From assembly GCA_027422505.1 (NCBI GenBank), contig JAPQWV010000002.1, positions 26,824,501-26,888,500 on the forward strand: a stretch of 64,000 bases of DNA, in the 5' to 3' direction. A model generated the notes under the pieces. That model did not search any database. It worked only from the letters and a program-made list of their open reading frames with translations, and had not been told where the DNA came from. Origin of the DNA: Craterostigma plantagineum. Taxonomy: Eukaryota > Streptophyta > Magnoliopsida > Lamiales > Linderniaceae. The position numbers and the translations under genes were made by a program. Below, in pieces: positions 23,801-36,300 of this stretch; the first letter of the stretch is position 1; each line of letters starts with the position of its first letter.

Positions 23801-24488
23801 CGTAGGTTTCAGCATCGGGCTTGCACCTGGCACGAAATTGGTAACTATTGTGATCTTTGCCACAACCAAGCGTTAGGTAACCATCACATGCATAAAGGCA
23901 AAAGCGAGGTGAAGCCATACCTCCACTTTTGCATCTCGAAGAACAAGCCACGTGCCTGGTCAATTTGATTGTGCCTAGCATGCAACCTGATCATCATATT
24001 GTATATATCGTTTCTCGGGCAGTAGTTCTTCTGATTCTTCATCCAATTGAACACCTTTATGCTGTGTTCTATAGAACCCGTGGCTGCTACTTCCTGAACG
24101 AGAAATCGAAGTTACTTGGCAACCCCACTGAAAAGAAAACGAAGAAAAAGAGACGGGAATCGAGGGATACCCTCATCAGAACCGGGAAATTCTTGCGTTC
24201 AAAGCGGCCGGCCCAGCAGTTGAGAACTCCTTCGACATCCTGCCAGTGGTTGAGCTTCAATAGCTTCTCCACGACATCGGACAAAGCCCAATCCTTCTGA
24301 AACCTATCGCCGTCGATACGCAAACGGTGACGTTTGGGTAGGTCGGGTTTTTTAAACCCTGGAATCCGAGCGGATAGCTTGTGCGTCCCAGCATCGTAGT
24401 CCACATGGACGTGCTTGGTTTCCTTGAAAGCTTCCGAATTGGTGCGCTTGGAACATACGATTATCGGCCCTTGTTGTAAGGTCGCCAT
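20868..24488 (-). CDS. EMB2654: Pentatricopeptide repeat protein, EMB2654 type
   Basis: Ten exons: 24171-24488, 23921-24093, 23721-23826, 22191-23300, 21993-22098, 21722-21926, 21458-21590, 21250-21354, 20991-21111, 20868-20911; 2421 nt, 806 aa, near the 822 aa of Arabidopsis At2g41720. That protein is plastid-targeted, essential in embryos, and needed for trans-splicing of rps12. P-class PPR motifs of about 35 residues run from exon 2 to exon 8, densest in exon 4 (for example VVSYTSLLNAFGRSQQPEKA). The conserved entry PKRHRLRIDGDRFQKDW precedes the repeats. ATG 24488 (MATLQQG) was chosen over the in-frame ATG at 24554 because the added residues include a poly-Lys tract from a homopolymer. 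Intron 4 (22099-22190) begins GCAAGT after CAG, a GC-AG intron. The intron 6 acceptor (TTAAG) is weak. Confidence 0.93.
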
Positions 24489-25333
24489 GGTTTTTTTTTT
24501 TTTTTTATCTAAAACCCACCCGCGCGGTTTATGGACGGATGGGACGATGACCATTTATTTAAGAGCGGCAATTTCATATTATTAATTTTACTTTTGGGAT
24601 CTTTACACATAAACATAAATATTGTATAAAAACTTGTAATTCATTACGTGTCCGTATTATTTATATGTAGGTATCGAATATAATAAATTTTTTTACATAG
24701 GTACCCGATCCGTCACAGGTATGCCATATAAAACATTTAGGTACCCTATAGCAACGTATTTTGGTACGTAATACGTTGAGAAAATTGTACGTCATATATA
24801 AAACACTAAGGTACCATATAGAAACCGTATAGGGTACCGTATAAATGCGTGACGCCGTACGCAATACACACATAAAAGATACGGCAAGAGAGAAAATTGG
24901 TACAAACTGTATACGGGGTACCTATCTAAAAACATTTCTGACATGATTACTGATTTGTAAATTTTTATTCAATTGAGTATTTTTCCATGGATGTCACTTT
25001 TATTTTCATCAATTTTGAGTATTTTCTCCTATCTCCCGTTTTTTAATTGTTACGATTATCTCGCGGGCAGGCTCTTCGATTATACATTTGTCTAGCTCGT
25101 TTTCTTTGTATATGTCATCGACTAAAAAGCTTGTCACAAGAAAGAATCGAAGTTAGGACATGAGATAGATGTCAGCGTTTGGTAAATGATATCATCACAT
25201 TACATATAGCGGTCGACCACCGATCGACACAGCCATCAATCAATAATCTCTTATAAATAAAGTGCAAAATGAAGGCATTTGCTTTCCCTGCAATTGACTA
25301 GAGGTAATTGATAGCTTCGTAAGTACTCGAATA
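24489..25333. promoter_or_regulatory. PPR upstream region and CTU2 3' flank
   Basis: 845 bp. It includes the inverted GTACC-rich repeat (24600-24945), which begins only 112 bp upstream of the PPR start codon, so this repeat lies in or next to its promoter. No other motif recognised. Confidence 0.55.
24600..24945 (-). repeat. GTACC-rich dispersed repeat, copy 2 (inverted)
   Basis: Reverse complement matches 8870-9214 in landmark order and length (about 345 bp). The copies have diverged by many substitutions, so the transfer is old. No terminal repeats seen. Confidence 0.8.
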
Positions 25334-27564
25334 TCAGTTTCCATCATCACTATCTGTCAACAAAAAGTCTTCTATCTGGTCCCTGGGGTTAAAGGACGAT
25401 AAGATCGAACGAACGAACTGTGTAAGAACATATATCGTTCAAGTGTTGTATGTAGTAGAGAGAGCAAATTTGTCACCTTAAAAGCTTGTGCTTGTCATGG
25501 CTGTTCTCCAGTGAAGTTGTCCATTGAGGTAAAACAGAAACGAAGTTTTCCAGAGATGATGGATCCTTTGGAAGGATCTGATACTGGCAACTTGAGCACG
25601 ACATTTCATAAATGACAGCGCCACCAAAGCCATTTACACACGAAGTCTCAGGTTTCTTAAAGGGGCTGCAGCATATAACGCACAAGGACTCGGGAGGCAA
25701 GGATTCATTAGGTGGCTTTAAGTTGTATTTCTTTTGTCTCCTCTTCGAGGCCAGCCGATTATTAACATCATTGCCTTCTGGAATCTTATTGAATGAGAAA
25801 GGAATCAGCTTTCCAGCAGTTCTCATTATGGTGCTTTCTCGTGAAGGATTCTCCTCCTGCAAATCAAAAAGGGAGCGATAATTGACCCAATTTCATTACA
25901 ATCTGTAATATGCTAACCAATTATTACAGTGAAATTTATGCATCCCAAGGAATAGTAGTTTGAACAAAGTAGGATCTTAAGTCAGCCATGAAGTACTTCT
26001 TTTGCCAGCCAATTCAAAGACTATTCAGTAACAATACCCAGTCTGCAAAACTTTTTTTCGTTGCTTTCACCTTGGCAAAAAATTCAGAAAAGAGAGTGGA
26101 GGTAAATACTACCTGCAGTAATTTCACAAAAGCAGCTATCAAGCCATTGATGCCAGAACGAGGCCGCTGAAATGCTTCTATTATCTTTAGACTGCCCTGA
26201 CATGCACGAGAAGAAGTTTATAATGACACAAGAAGTTTCAGACAAACGCTCATTCTCTCACGTCAAACAACATGACATTTCAAGATATGAAACAGAACCT
26301 CTCCAGTCTGCAAAACAAATTTAACTCTTCGGACAAGCAGTCACGTAGAGGAAGCACCACAGGTATCTTCCACCTTGCATCAACATACTGGATATCACCA
26401 GCTAAAGAGAAACCCTGACCCTGGTAAAATATAAATATGATCAGCCTTAGATCGAAAATGCCATGACTTCCCCTATTCCAAAGTATCAACTAACCTAAGA
26501 ACATGAACATCTAATAATGCAAAAATTTCAATTTCCTCAAACTACACGAGCATCATAAAGTAAGCCACTTTTCAAGGAAGGATAATTTATGGAACCACAC
26601 CAACCTTGATAGTTGCTTCGAGAACATGACATGCTATCCGGGATGTGCATGTTCCCAACACAATTTTGGTGTATCCATTTCTAAGAGCAAACTGCACAAA
26701 CAAGCACTATAAGGTTTCAGATTGTGTTACTGACATTAAAAGTAAGTAAGCAGCACTTAACAGTACCTTTTGCAGAGAGAGCATGCGCAGGTACTCAGAT
26801 AGATCTTCTTTTCCAGTAACATCGCTAACAGTACCAACTAATTCGGTCAACTTCAATTTGTCTTTCCCAGACGAACAACAGTCAAGTGAATAAATACTTT
26901 CAGTGGGAACAACGGCAATATCTTTAACTGGTGGAGCTAAACTTGAAACAATGAGTTCCATTTCACCGATTGCTCTGTCAAACTCGTCCGATGGTAGAGG
27001 GTAAATGGAACATTCATTGATATAAGCGACCCCAACTCCAAATACAGGCAAGGATCTGTCTCTAATTGCAGTAGCATCAAAGTTTTGTTGTGCTTTCTGC
27101 TGCATCTCATGAACAAACTGAAGAGCAACCCTTTAATTGAACAGAAAATAGATGCTCAGAATAATGACCTTGAGAAACGAGTACACAACACGTGCCTAGG
27201 TAAGAATATAAAGTACGCGAAAGCAACAGAGAAACGCATACCTTGACGAGCAACCACCCGAAAACGCAACGAGGACCTTATCCGACGGAGAAATCATGGC
27301 GTTCGATGTCACGGCTAGCCGAAACTTCCCAAATAAGTTGAAGCGAAAGCAGTCGAAGCAGAACCTTCCGATGTCGCCGCCAGTTACAACATCTTGACGC
27401 GTCGCGGCGATTGTTTCTTTAACCTTGCACTTGACGCACAAGCCATCGCCACCTGACGGAACTCGACTGAGTTCTTCATTCTTGCGTTGCTCAACTTCGG
27501 CGACGGAAGGTTCGTCACTGTAGCAACCTGATTGGCAGGTTCCCGTGCTGCTGCTGCACGCCAT
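25334..27564 (-). CDS. CTU2: Cytoplasmic tRNA 2-thiolation protein 2
   Basis: Partner of CTU1 in the URM1-dependent thiolation of wobble uridine 34 in cytosolic tRNA-Lys, -Glu and -Gln. Seven exons: 27242-27564, 26767-27130, 26605-26691, 26299-26420, 26113-26191, 25477-25856, 25334-25382; 1404 nt, 467 aa, normal for the family. Features seen: N-terminal CxxC pair (CVKCK, CFDCF), a degenerate PP-loop FSGGCSSR split by intron 1, LGTCTSRIACH, a C-terminal CVICC/CSSCQ pair and the conserved acidic tail DFLLTDSDD. At exon 5 the first AG (26197) would give an in-frame stop, so the AG ending at 26192 was used; the protein then runs through. It shares a 951-bp divergent upstream region with CHLH. Confidence 0.93.
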
Positions 27565-28515
27565 TATTAATTACCCTTTCGTTTCGCCCACTCTGAGCTG
27601 AGCGAGCGTTTAATTCAAGGCAGCGTAAATGGTTCTTATAATGTAATAGCGTTGGGCCGCATAAATAACAACGGGCTAAAAAATTAGTGACGGACGTAAA
27701 ACGAAGCCCGTTTTGAGAACTAAAAGCCCACTTACTGGCCCATCATGAAGCCCATCACTAACACCTGCCTTGTTGCGCCTCGGTCCTCCGCCGGAATGTG
27801 TCCACAGATGATGGGCCGAGAAATCTTAAAAAGCACTCTCTGATATGCAAGTTGATTGAAATTCTCGTTTCATCTTAATGATTATCAGAGCAGTGGACCT
27901 TTACATTGTACTACAAAACGTTACCAATCATTAAGAGTGAATTGCCTGCTGTGGTGGTAATATTTACTGGGCCACACAAGCAGAAAATATCATTTCCCTT
28001 TCAACGAGGGTCACATACTCGAAAGCAGCAAAAAGTAACTTGATACAGTGACGTAAGACGTCGAGAGAGATTGTATTGATTTACTTGGTTCTCTCTCCCA
28101 TCCACTCTCTCCTATCTCCAACTCCTAGAAATCCAAACCGACCAATCAGAATTCAAGAAACTTCATCATACGATTGCTCCAACGGATAAACAGAGTACGC
28201 CAATGAGTGACGATGAGCAAGTCCCACACCAACTCTCTCTAACGCAAACTCAGCCTCAAAAAGATGTCTTCACTTGCTGACGCGTGTCCCTCCGTCTTAC
28301 CACTCACTAACTGGTTTTCCAATGAGTTTTGATCCACCCCCTTCACTACGAGCACAGATATAAGACGAACAAAAACTTCCATTAGAAAAGCTTCAGGAAA
28401 GACCTTGAAGCAACCCACAGAGGTCACAATTCACGCAGGCTCTTTCTTCCTTCCATCCCAACTCTTTGCTGCATTTTTATTTCGTCGTGTACTTGTCAGT
28501 TCTTCCCCAACAACA
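27565..28515. promoter_or_regulatory. Shared divergent promoter region, CTU2 / CHLH
   Basis: 951 bp between the two start codons. On the CHLH side there is a GATATAAG box near 28358, a CCAAT at about 28142, TGACGTAA at 28049-28056 followed by GACGTC, and a GGATAA I-box-like site. ACGT-core and I-box motifs fit a light-regulated plastid gene, but their use is inferred. Confidence 0.6.
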
Positions 28516-31500
28516 ATGGCGTCTTTGGTTTCATCGCCGTTTACACTCCCAAAGGTAGAACGCCTCTCATCTCTATCGCAAAAGAACTACTTCTTGCACT
28601 CGTTTCTTCCCAACAAACTCCTCCATCATGCCAACGCACGATCATCTCATAAAAAGTTCAAATGCGCTGCAATTGGCAATGGCATGTTCACTCAAACCAC
28701 ACCCGAGGTACGCAGAATCGTGCCCGAAAAGAACTCTAAAGGCCTCCCCACGGTCAAAATTGTCTATGTGGTGTTGGAAGCACAGTACCAGTCAGCACTC
28801 ACCGCTGCAGTTCAGAATCTCAACCAGAAAGGAGAGCATGCCTCGTACGAAGTTGTTGGGTACTTAGTCGAGGAGCTCAGGGATGAAAATACCTACAAAA
28901 CCTTCTGCAACGATCTCGAAACTGCAAATGTATTCATCGGCTCCCTTATTTTTGTGGAGGAGCTGGCTTTGAAAGTCAAGGCTGCGGTTGAGAAAGAAAG
29001 GGACAGACTTGATGCTGTATTGGTCTTCCCATCGATGCCCGAAGTGATGAGGCTGAACAAGTTGGGTACTTTCAGCATGTCCCAGCTCGGCCAATCAAAG
29101 AGTCCATTCTTTCAGCTATTCAAGAAGAAGAACAAGTCCTCGGCTGGTTTTGCCGACAGTATGTTGAAGCTGGTCAGAACCTTGCCTAAGGTTCTGAAGT
29201 ACCTGCCAAGTGATAAGGCTCAAGATGCTAGAATGTACATACTCAGCTTACAGTTCTGGCTTGGAGGCTCGCCTGATAATCTCGTCAACTTCTTGAAGAT
29301 GATTTCAGGCTCTTACATTCCAGCGCTGAAAGGGACCAAGATTGACTACGCAGATCCTGTTCTGTACTTGGATAGCGGGATTTGGCACCCAATGGCTCCT
29401 TGCATGTACGATGATGTAAAGGAATATTTGAATTGGTATGCCACGAGAAGAGATGCGAATGAGAGGCTCAAGAGTCCAAATGCTCCCATCATTGGACTCG
29501 TTTTACAGAGGAGTCATATTGTCACGGGCGACGAGAGTCATTATGTGGCTGTGATCATGGAACTCGAAGCTAGAGGAGCTAAAGTCATTCCAATATTTGC
29601 TGGTGGTCTTGATTTTTCGGGACCAGTCGAGAAGTACTTTATCGATCCCATAACAAAGAAGCCAATGGTGAACTCCGTCGTGTCCCTTACTGGCTTTGCC
29701 CTTGTGGGCGGCCCGGCGAGGCAGGACCATCCGAGGGCAGTTGAGGCATTGATGAAGCTCGACGTTCCCTACATCGTTGCGTTGCCTTTGGTGTTTCAGA
29801 CCACTGAGGAGTGGTTGAATAGCACATTGGGGCTTCATCCTATTCAGGTAGCTCTTCAAGTGGCTTTGCCCGAGCTCGACGGTGGGATGGAACCCATTGT
29901 ATTTGCAGGGAGGGATCCTCGATCAGGCGAGTTCCTCTATAATGTTTGATTGTGTTACGATATACGGTGGTGTTGTGTTCTTCATCCTTTCTGCGATAAT
30001 AACAGGAAAGTCGCACGCTCTTCACAGAAGGGTGGAGCAGCTCTGCACCAGAGCCATCAAATGGGCTGAGCTGAAGAGGAAATCAAAGGTTCGTACTTAA
30101 AAGCAATCTTTGCGATCGTAACATCACTGCGTATGTTTGTTTATTGACATCGAAGTAGCTGTCTGTATGCAGACGGAGAAGAGGCTGGCAATAACTGTCT
30201 TCAGCTTCCCTCCGGACAAAGGCAATGTCGGAACCGCGGCCTACCTAAACGTCTTCTCTTCCATTTACTCTGTCCTGAAAGATCTCAAACAAGACGGCTA
30301 CAACGTTGAGGGCCTCCCCGAAACTGCAGAAGCTCTAATCGAAGAGGTGATTCAAGATAAAGAGGCCCAATTTAACAGCCCGAATCTCAGCGTAGCATAC
30401 AAGATGGGCGTGAGGGAGTACCAGAGCTTAACTCCGTACGCCACCGCCCTGGAAGAAAACTGGGGGAAACCTCCCGGCAATCTGAACTCAGACGGCGAAA
30501 ACCTTCTGGTTTACGGCAAACAGTATGGCAATGTATTCATTGGTGTTCAGCCCACTTTTGGGTACGAGGGAGATCCCATGAGGCTTCTCTTCTCCAAGTC
30601 GGCGAGCCCGCATCACGGATTCGCTGCTTACTACTCGTTCGTTGAGAAGATCTTCAAAGCCGACGCTGTGCTCCACTTTGGTACCCACGGTTCGCTCGAG
30701 TTCATGCCCGGGAAACAAGTGGGCATGAGCGATGTTTGTTACCCGGACAGTCTTATCGGGAACATCCCGAACATTTACTACTATGCAGCTAATAACCCGT
30801 CCGAGGCAACTGTTGCTAAACGCCGTAGCTATGCGAACACCATCAGTTACTTGACCCCTCCAGCAGAAAACGCCGGGCTCTACAAGGGCTTAAAGCAGCT
30901 GAGCGAGCTCATCTCTTCTTACCAATCTCTTAAAGACTCGGGCCGTGGCCCTCAGATCGTCAACTCCATCATTAGTACGGCCAGGCAGTGCAATCTAGAC
31001 AAAGACGTTCAACTTCCAGAAGAGGGCGCCGAAATATCTGCTAAAGAACGCGACTTGGTAGTTGGAAAAGTGTATGCCAAGATTATGGAGATCGAATCTA
31101 GGTTGCTGCCCTGTGGGCTTCATGTGATCGGTGAGCCTCCTTCGGCCGTGGAGGCAATAGCGACTTTGGTGAACATTGCTGCTTTGGATCGCCCCGAAGA
31201 TGATATCTCTTCTCTCCCTTCTATACTAGCCGAGACTCTGGGAAGGAACATAGAGGATGTTTACAGAGGAAGCGACAAAGGTATCTTACAAGACGTGGAG
31301 CTTCTTCGTCAGATCACCGAGGCATCACGCGGAGCAATCACTGCTTTCGTGAACCGAACAACAAACAGCAAAGGGCAGGTCGTCGATGTAACCGACAAGC
31401 TAACTAAGATCCTCGGCTTCGGAATCAACGAGCCGTGGGTTCAGTACCTTTCGGACACAAAATTTTACAGGGCCGACAGGGAAAAACTCAGAGTCTTGTT

Positions 31501-33000
31501 TCAGTTCCTCGGAGAATGCTTGAAGCTTGTCGTGGCTGATAACGAGCTGGGAAGTTTGAAGCAAGCTTTGGAAGGGAAATACGTGGAGCCGGGTCCTGGC
31601 GGCGACCCGATCAGAAACCCGAAAGTCTTGCCCACGGGTAAAAATATCCACGCTTTGGACCCGCAATCTATTCCGACAACGGCAGCTATGCAGAGCGCGA
31701 AGGTGGTTGTCGACAGGTTGCTCGAGAGGCAAAAGGTCGACAATGGAGGAAAGTATCCCGAGACAGTTGCTCTTGTGTTGTGGGGTACTGATAATATTAA
31801 GACCTACGGCGAGTCGCTGGCTCAGGTTCTGTGGATGATTGGAGTAAGGCCAGTTGCAGATACCTTTGGACGTGTGAACCGTGTTGAGCCCGTGAGCCTC
31901 GAAGAGCTTGGAAGGCCTAGGGTTGACGTTGTGGTCAACTGCTCGGGCGTTTTCAGAGATCTCTTCATCAATCAGGCACGGCATGATAGATAGATATATA
32001 CTGCACATCTTTTTGTATTTCCTCATTCTACTGCCAGAATTACACCGTTGCTTTATGCTTGCAGATGAACCTCCTCGATCGGGCTATAAAACTTGTTGCT
32101 GAGCTGGACGAACCCGAAGACCAAAACTACGTCAGAAAACATGCCATGGAACAGGCGAAAGAACTGAATGTCAGCGTGCGTGAAGCTGCATCGCGCGTAT
32201 TCTCAAATGCATCGGGCTCGTACTCGTCCAACGTCAACCTCGCCGTTGAGAACTCTTCTTGGAACGATGAGAAGCAGCTTCAAGACATGTACTTGAGCAG
32301 GAAATCTTTTGCCTTCGACTGTGATGCCCCTGGGACTGGCATGATGGAGAAGCGGAAGATCTTCGAGATGGCTCTTAGTACAGCAGATGCCACGTTCCAG
32401 AACCTCGACTCCTCGGAGATTTCCCTTACAGATGTTAGTCACTACTTTGATTCCGACCCCACAAACCTCGTACAGAACCTAAGGAAAGATGGCAAGAAGC
32501 CTAGTGCTTATATTGCTGACACCACCACAGCTAATGCGCAGGTAAGGTACATTGTTATTGTTCTTCTTACGTTACGAGTTTTATGGTTTCTGAATAGAAG
32601 GAATTTCTGGGTTTTGTTTTAGGTGCGAACACTATCTGAGACTGTGCGTCTCGATGCGAGAACTAAGTTGCTGAACCCGAAATGGTACGAAGGCATGTTA
32701 AAGAGTGGTTACGAAGGAGTTCGTGAGATTGAGAAACGGCTGACAAATACAGTTGGTTGGAGCGCTACTTCAGGCCAGGTGGACAATTGGGTGTACGAAG
32801 AAGCAAACACGACTTTCATCGAAGACGAGCAGATGTTGAACAGGCTCATGAACACCAATCCCAACTCCTTTAGGAAGCTGGTTCAGACATTCTTGGAGGC
32901 TAACGGACGTGGCTATTGGGAAACCTCTGCAGAAAACATTGAGAGGCTAAGGCAGCTCTACTCAGAAGTTGAAGACAAGATCGAAGGAATTGATCGCTGA
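28516..33000 (+). CDS. CHLH: Magnesium-chelatase subunit H, plastid
   Basis: Catalytic porphyrin-binding subunit that, with CHLI and CHLD, inserts Mg2+ into protoporphyrin IX, the first committed step of chlorophyll synthesis; GUN5 in Arabidopsis retrograde signalling. Five exons: 28516-29926, 30006-30088, 30173-31975, 32065-32541, 32623-33000; 4152 nt, 1383 aa, against 1381 in Arabidopsis. A Ser/Lys-rich transit peptide precedes the CobN-like body. Conserved blocks: [40 protein letters not shown] and [23 protein letters not shown] 28516 (MASLVSS) gives a plausible transit peptide; the in-frame ATG at 28405 does not. Intron 1 (29927-30005, donor GCGAGT) and intron 3 (31976-32064, donor GCACGG) are GC-AG introns: no GT donor keeps the frame at either site. 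Confidence 0.95.
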
Positions 33001-33380
33001 TTATTTTCTTTTGTCGTGTAAAAGAAGAAAAAAGAGGTCAAGAAGAACAGATTGTCATTCTTACCTATGCATGCTAAGAGGTTTCCTTTAGCATGTTTCC
33101 CTCTGTATTCAATTTTTTATTTTATCCTCAAGCTGGCTGTTTAGATCCTTCAGCTATTCTGTAATTTGTGAAGAACCGAACGAATCAATGCACTAAGTGG
33201 AGCAATATGGTTATAAGTCTTGAGATGGCCACTTATGTTCTGTACTAAGTTTGTTCTAGTTCACTTTTTATGGTCCGGAAAAAAACATATATGAGAGAAG
33301 AAGAGAGATTCAGTCTGCTCACTGTAATTATCAATGATTAATACAAATATAAGTCTTCAAGACATTTTGGTCTACGAACT
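33001..33380. terminator. Convergent 3' region of CHLH and the M16 protease gene
   Basis: 380 bp between two stop codons of opposite-strand genes; it must hold both 3' UTRs and polyadenylation signals. T-rich and A-rich stretches are present. No single signal can be assigned with confidence. Confidence 0.5.
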
Positions 33381-36300
33381 TTATAACTTGGTCTGCCCAA
33401 TACCACCTTTAAACGAACCATAGAGCGGCCGGGACCTTCTAAAACTGAAGACATCCTCTACCAGGACATAGTTGTTGGAGGATTCAGTGGTCTGAGAATT
33501 GTCTGTTTGCAGCTCTGAAGAATGTTTGTTCCCATAAATCCTTATGCTCAAGCTCTTCTTTCTCGGGGCACCAATTTTAATATGCTCGTTGAAGAAATCG
33601 ATCAGTTCTTGTTGAGATAACTTCCTCAGCTCCTCGACCTTTTTTTTATCCAGTTGAGTACAAAACAGCATTCAATTAGATTTTTCCTCAATTGCTAAAA
33701 GTATGTGAGGAAAGCCAATATCTTTACCTCGCGTTCCCTCCGGTCAAATTTGAGGGTCCCGTCTGAAATTTCCCGCCAGAAAAATCCCGATTCTTCGACT
33801 AGATTTTTGTGTTTCTCGAGTTTCATTTCGATAAGTGCATTGACGTTGCTCTGAGCACATTGAAAGTAGTAATAAGCTCAAGCAGTGTCAAAGCATGCTA
33901 CTAAAAGAAAACATGACAAAACTACCTTAAATTCATCAGTGGGCATATCATAAAGCTTAGTTTCAAACATCTTCAGAAATGATTCAACTCTCAAATCGAT
34001 TTGCCCAGGACCCTGCAAAACAGACAAAATTGTGGCAAATATCGTATATCAAAGACTCAGATATTGACTTGTATGATGCAGCGCGGACACTTTATGCCAT
34101 GAGAGACCCAAGAAAGATAATACCTTGAGTGTGGACTGAATGATGAATTGTAATCCACGTACAGCGGAATCATTCCTTCAGTACATTAATTCGTTAATTT
34201 TTCAAGATATTGTGCTAAGCCAAGGAGTTGGAATTAAAGCAAAAACATTCCCACCTCTGCATGAGTACAGTAATGTAACCAAGCTGCTCAACTGATCTGA
34301 GCTGGTGAAAAGCAGGTTGCTTGGCTACTACGGCAAAAAGTTGAAGTATGACATTCAACTTAAATTCGTCTTGGTGGACCTGAATTGCATGTGAAGGATT
34401 ATGATATATCAACACAGAATAAGGAGAATAAAGGTATTCAGAAATTCATATTAAGATATTTCCATACGACTGACGAGTGTCAATTACGTATACTTTCCAA
34501 CATTGAGATCTTTGACAAATATATAACCTCAAAACATTATGGCTAAGTCCCCTTTCCCCCATCTAAGTGAGAACCACAAGCATGTAAAATCCCAAACCAG
34601 TGAGATGTTACTACATTTCCGGCATCCGACTTTCCGTAAACAAGTCCGGAAAGAAAAAAAAAAGGAAAAAAAAGACCGTATATTGGTAATTGCTTGGTGT
34701 TTTTTTTTTCCTTTGGTTCCTTCAGTGATTAGTACATCACACGTTCACAATGCAAGCATATTGTAGTACATCAATTATCACCACCTTTTTCAGGGATCTC
34801 ATACCTGAATGCAGTGGACGAGGGCAGAATTTTCATCAGTAGAATTTAGGCCGTCAGCACTGTATACATAATTTATTCCCCTCTCCAGCTTAACGATTCT
34901 ATTTGCCATATACTGAGATGCAAATAACGCCTGAGATAAGGGATTGGGACCCTTAAAGAAAACATCTTCTATATGCTGAATCATTGATTCCGCTTCCTCA
35001 GGTTTAATATTTCCTAAATTGAAGGTAAAAAAATTTTAATAAGTTGACACAAATCATTGGCCTGAATTCGGATGAAAATGAATTAACGGAAGGAGGAACA
35101 TGAACCTGCTGCATAACATTCTAAGAAGGTCCTTGATAGCAATATTGGATAAACTTTTGTCAGATCTATAGCTTCAAGACGGGGAAGAACTTCCAATTCA
35201 TCAGTCCAAGGCCATGTTTGGTCTTGAAGTATTAATGAGCATTTGTACATGGCTTGCTGGTATGGCTGTTGAAACTTCAGATTCTGGTACTCTTTGATCA
35301 CCACTTCCTAAATTCACACTCAGTGAAGTCCGTTGAGGATCAATAATTGCCCATGCTCTTAAATGAAGTTATCACTAATAGTCAACCATCTCAACCATGA
35401 ATTCGATATATTGATAAAGTTGATATTGCTCTTCAATGAATTTATCTTTAATAGTCAAGCATCTATACCACATAAATTTGTACATTCATAAAGTTAATAT
35501 AGTACCTTAATGACAGCAAACCTATCAGGTTTCACTTCAAAATGAGCAATTCTTTTAATTACCGTCTCCAATAAGATCTTCAGTTTATCATTATACCCAA
35601 CCACAGTTACCTATAAGGTAAAGCAAAACAAAAAAAAAGTGACAAGACAACAGTTCTCAGTACACTGGTCAAAGTAGAGGTAGACAGTAGGACAGTATTC
35701 TGTGTAAATGGTGGTATGGAAGAACAATACGATGTGAATGTAGAAAAACATCAGAGAACATGGCATTATAGGACAGGTAATGCAAAAACTTAGAGAAAGC
35801 TTATGATGATAATTAGCAGGATATCTGAGAAAGAAAAAGATATTGGGTAGACCAAAGAACAATTCACAAGATCTAGGCACCTGGAAACCAAAATCAATGC
35901 TGCTGACAGAATAATATAGACCAGCAACCTGTGCATCGTATGCTGTAAAAGAGAAGACAGTACTTACTTCACTGATAAAAGCGACTTGAGAACCAACAGA
36001 ACCTTGAGAAAAATAAATCACTCAATTGTAAAGCAGATCAAGTAGACAAGTGGATACATCATGAAACCCGATGCATAGTAATTCTTTGAATCCCATCTTT
36101 AAACCTCAAGAAACTTACCATATTCATTCAAGTAATCCATAACAAGCCGCGTGAAGATGTCAGTGAGGACTACATATTCAGGTGAACTTCCAGAAAATGG
36201 GCAGTTGAAGTATAGCTTAAGGTATGCTTTAGGAGTGAGAAATGCTTTATCTGGCTTATACCACAGCTTTGAGTATGACGTTTTCCTCAAAAGAATTGGC

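Noticed and set aside
26192..26200. First AG before CTU2 exon 5 (ending at 26197) as acceptor
   Set aside because: It would put a stop three codons later; the AG ending at 26192 restores the conserved frame.
29927..29949. Apparent stop of the CHLH first exon frame at 29949
   Set aside because: The protein continues in the next exon after a GC-AG intron; the stop is intronic.
35611..36021. 136-codon frame on the minus strand
   Set aside because: Mostly intron of the M16 gene; only the short exon 35881-35942 within it is real.
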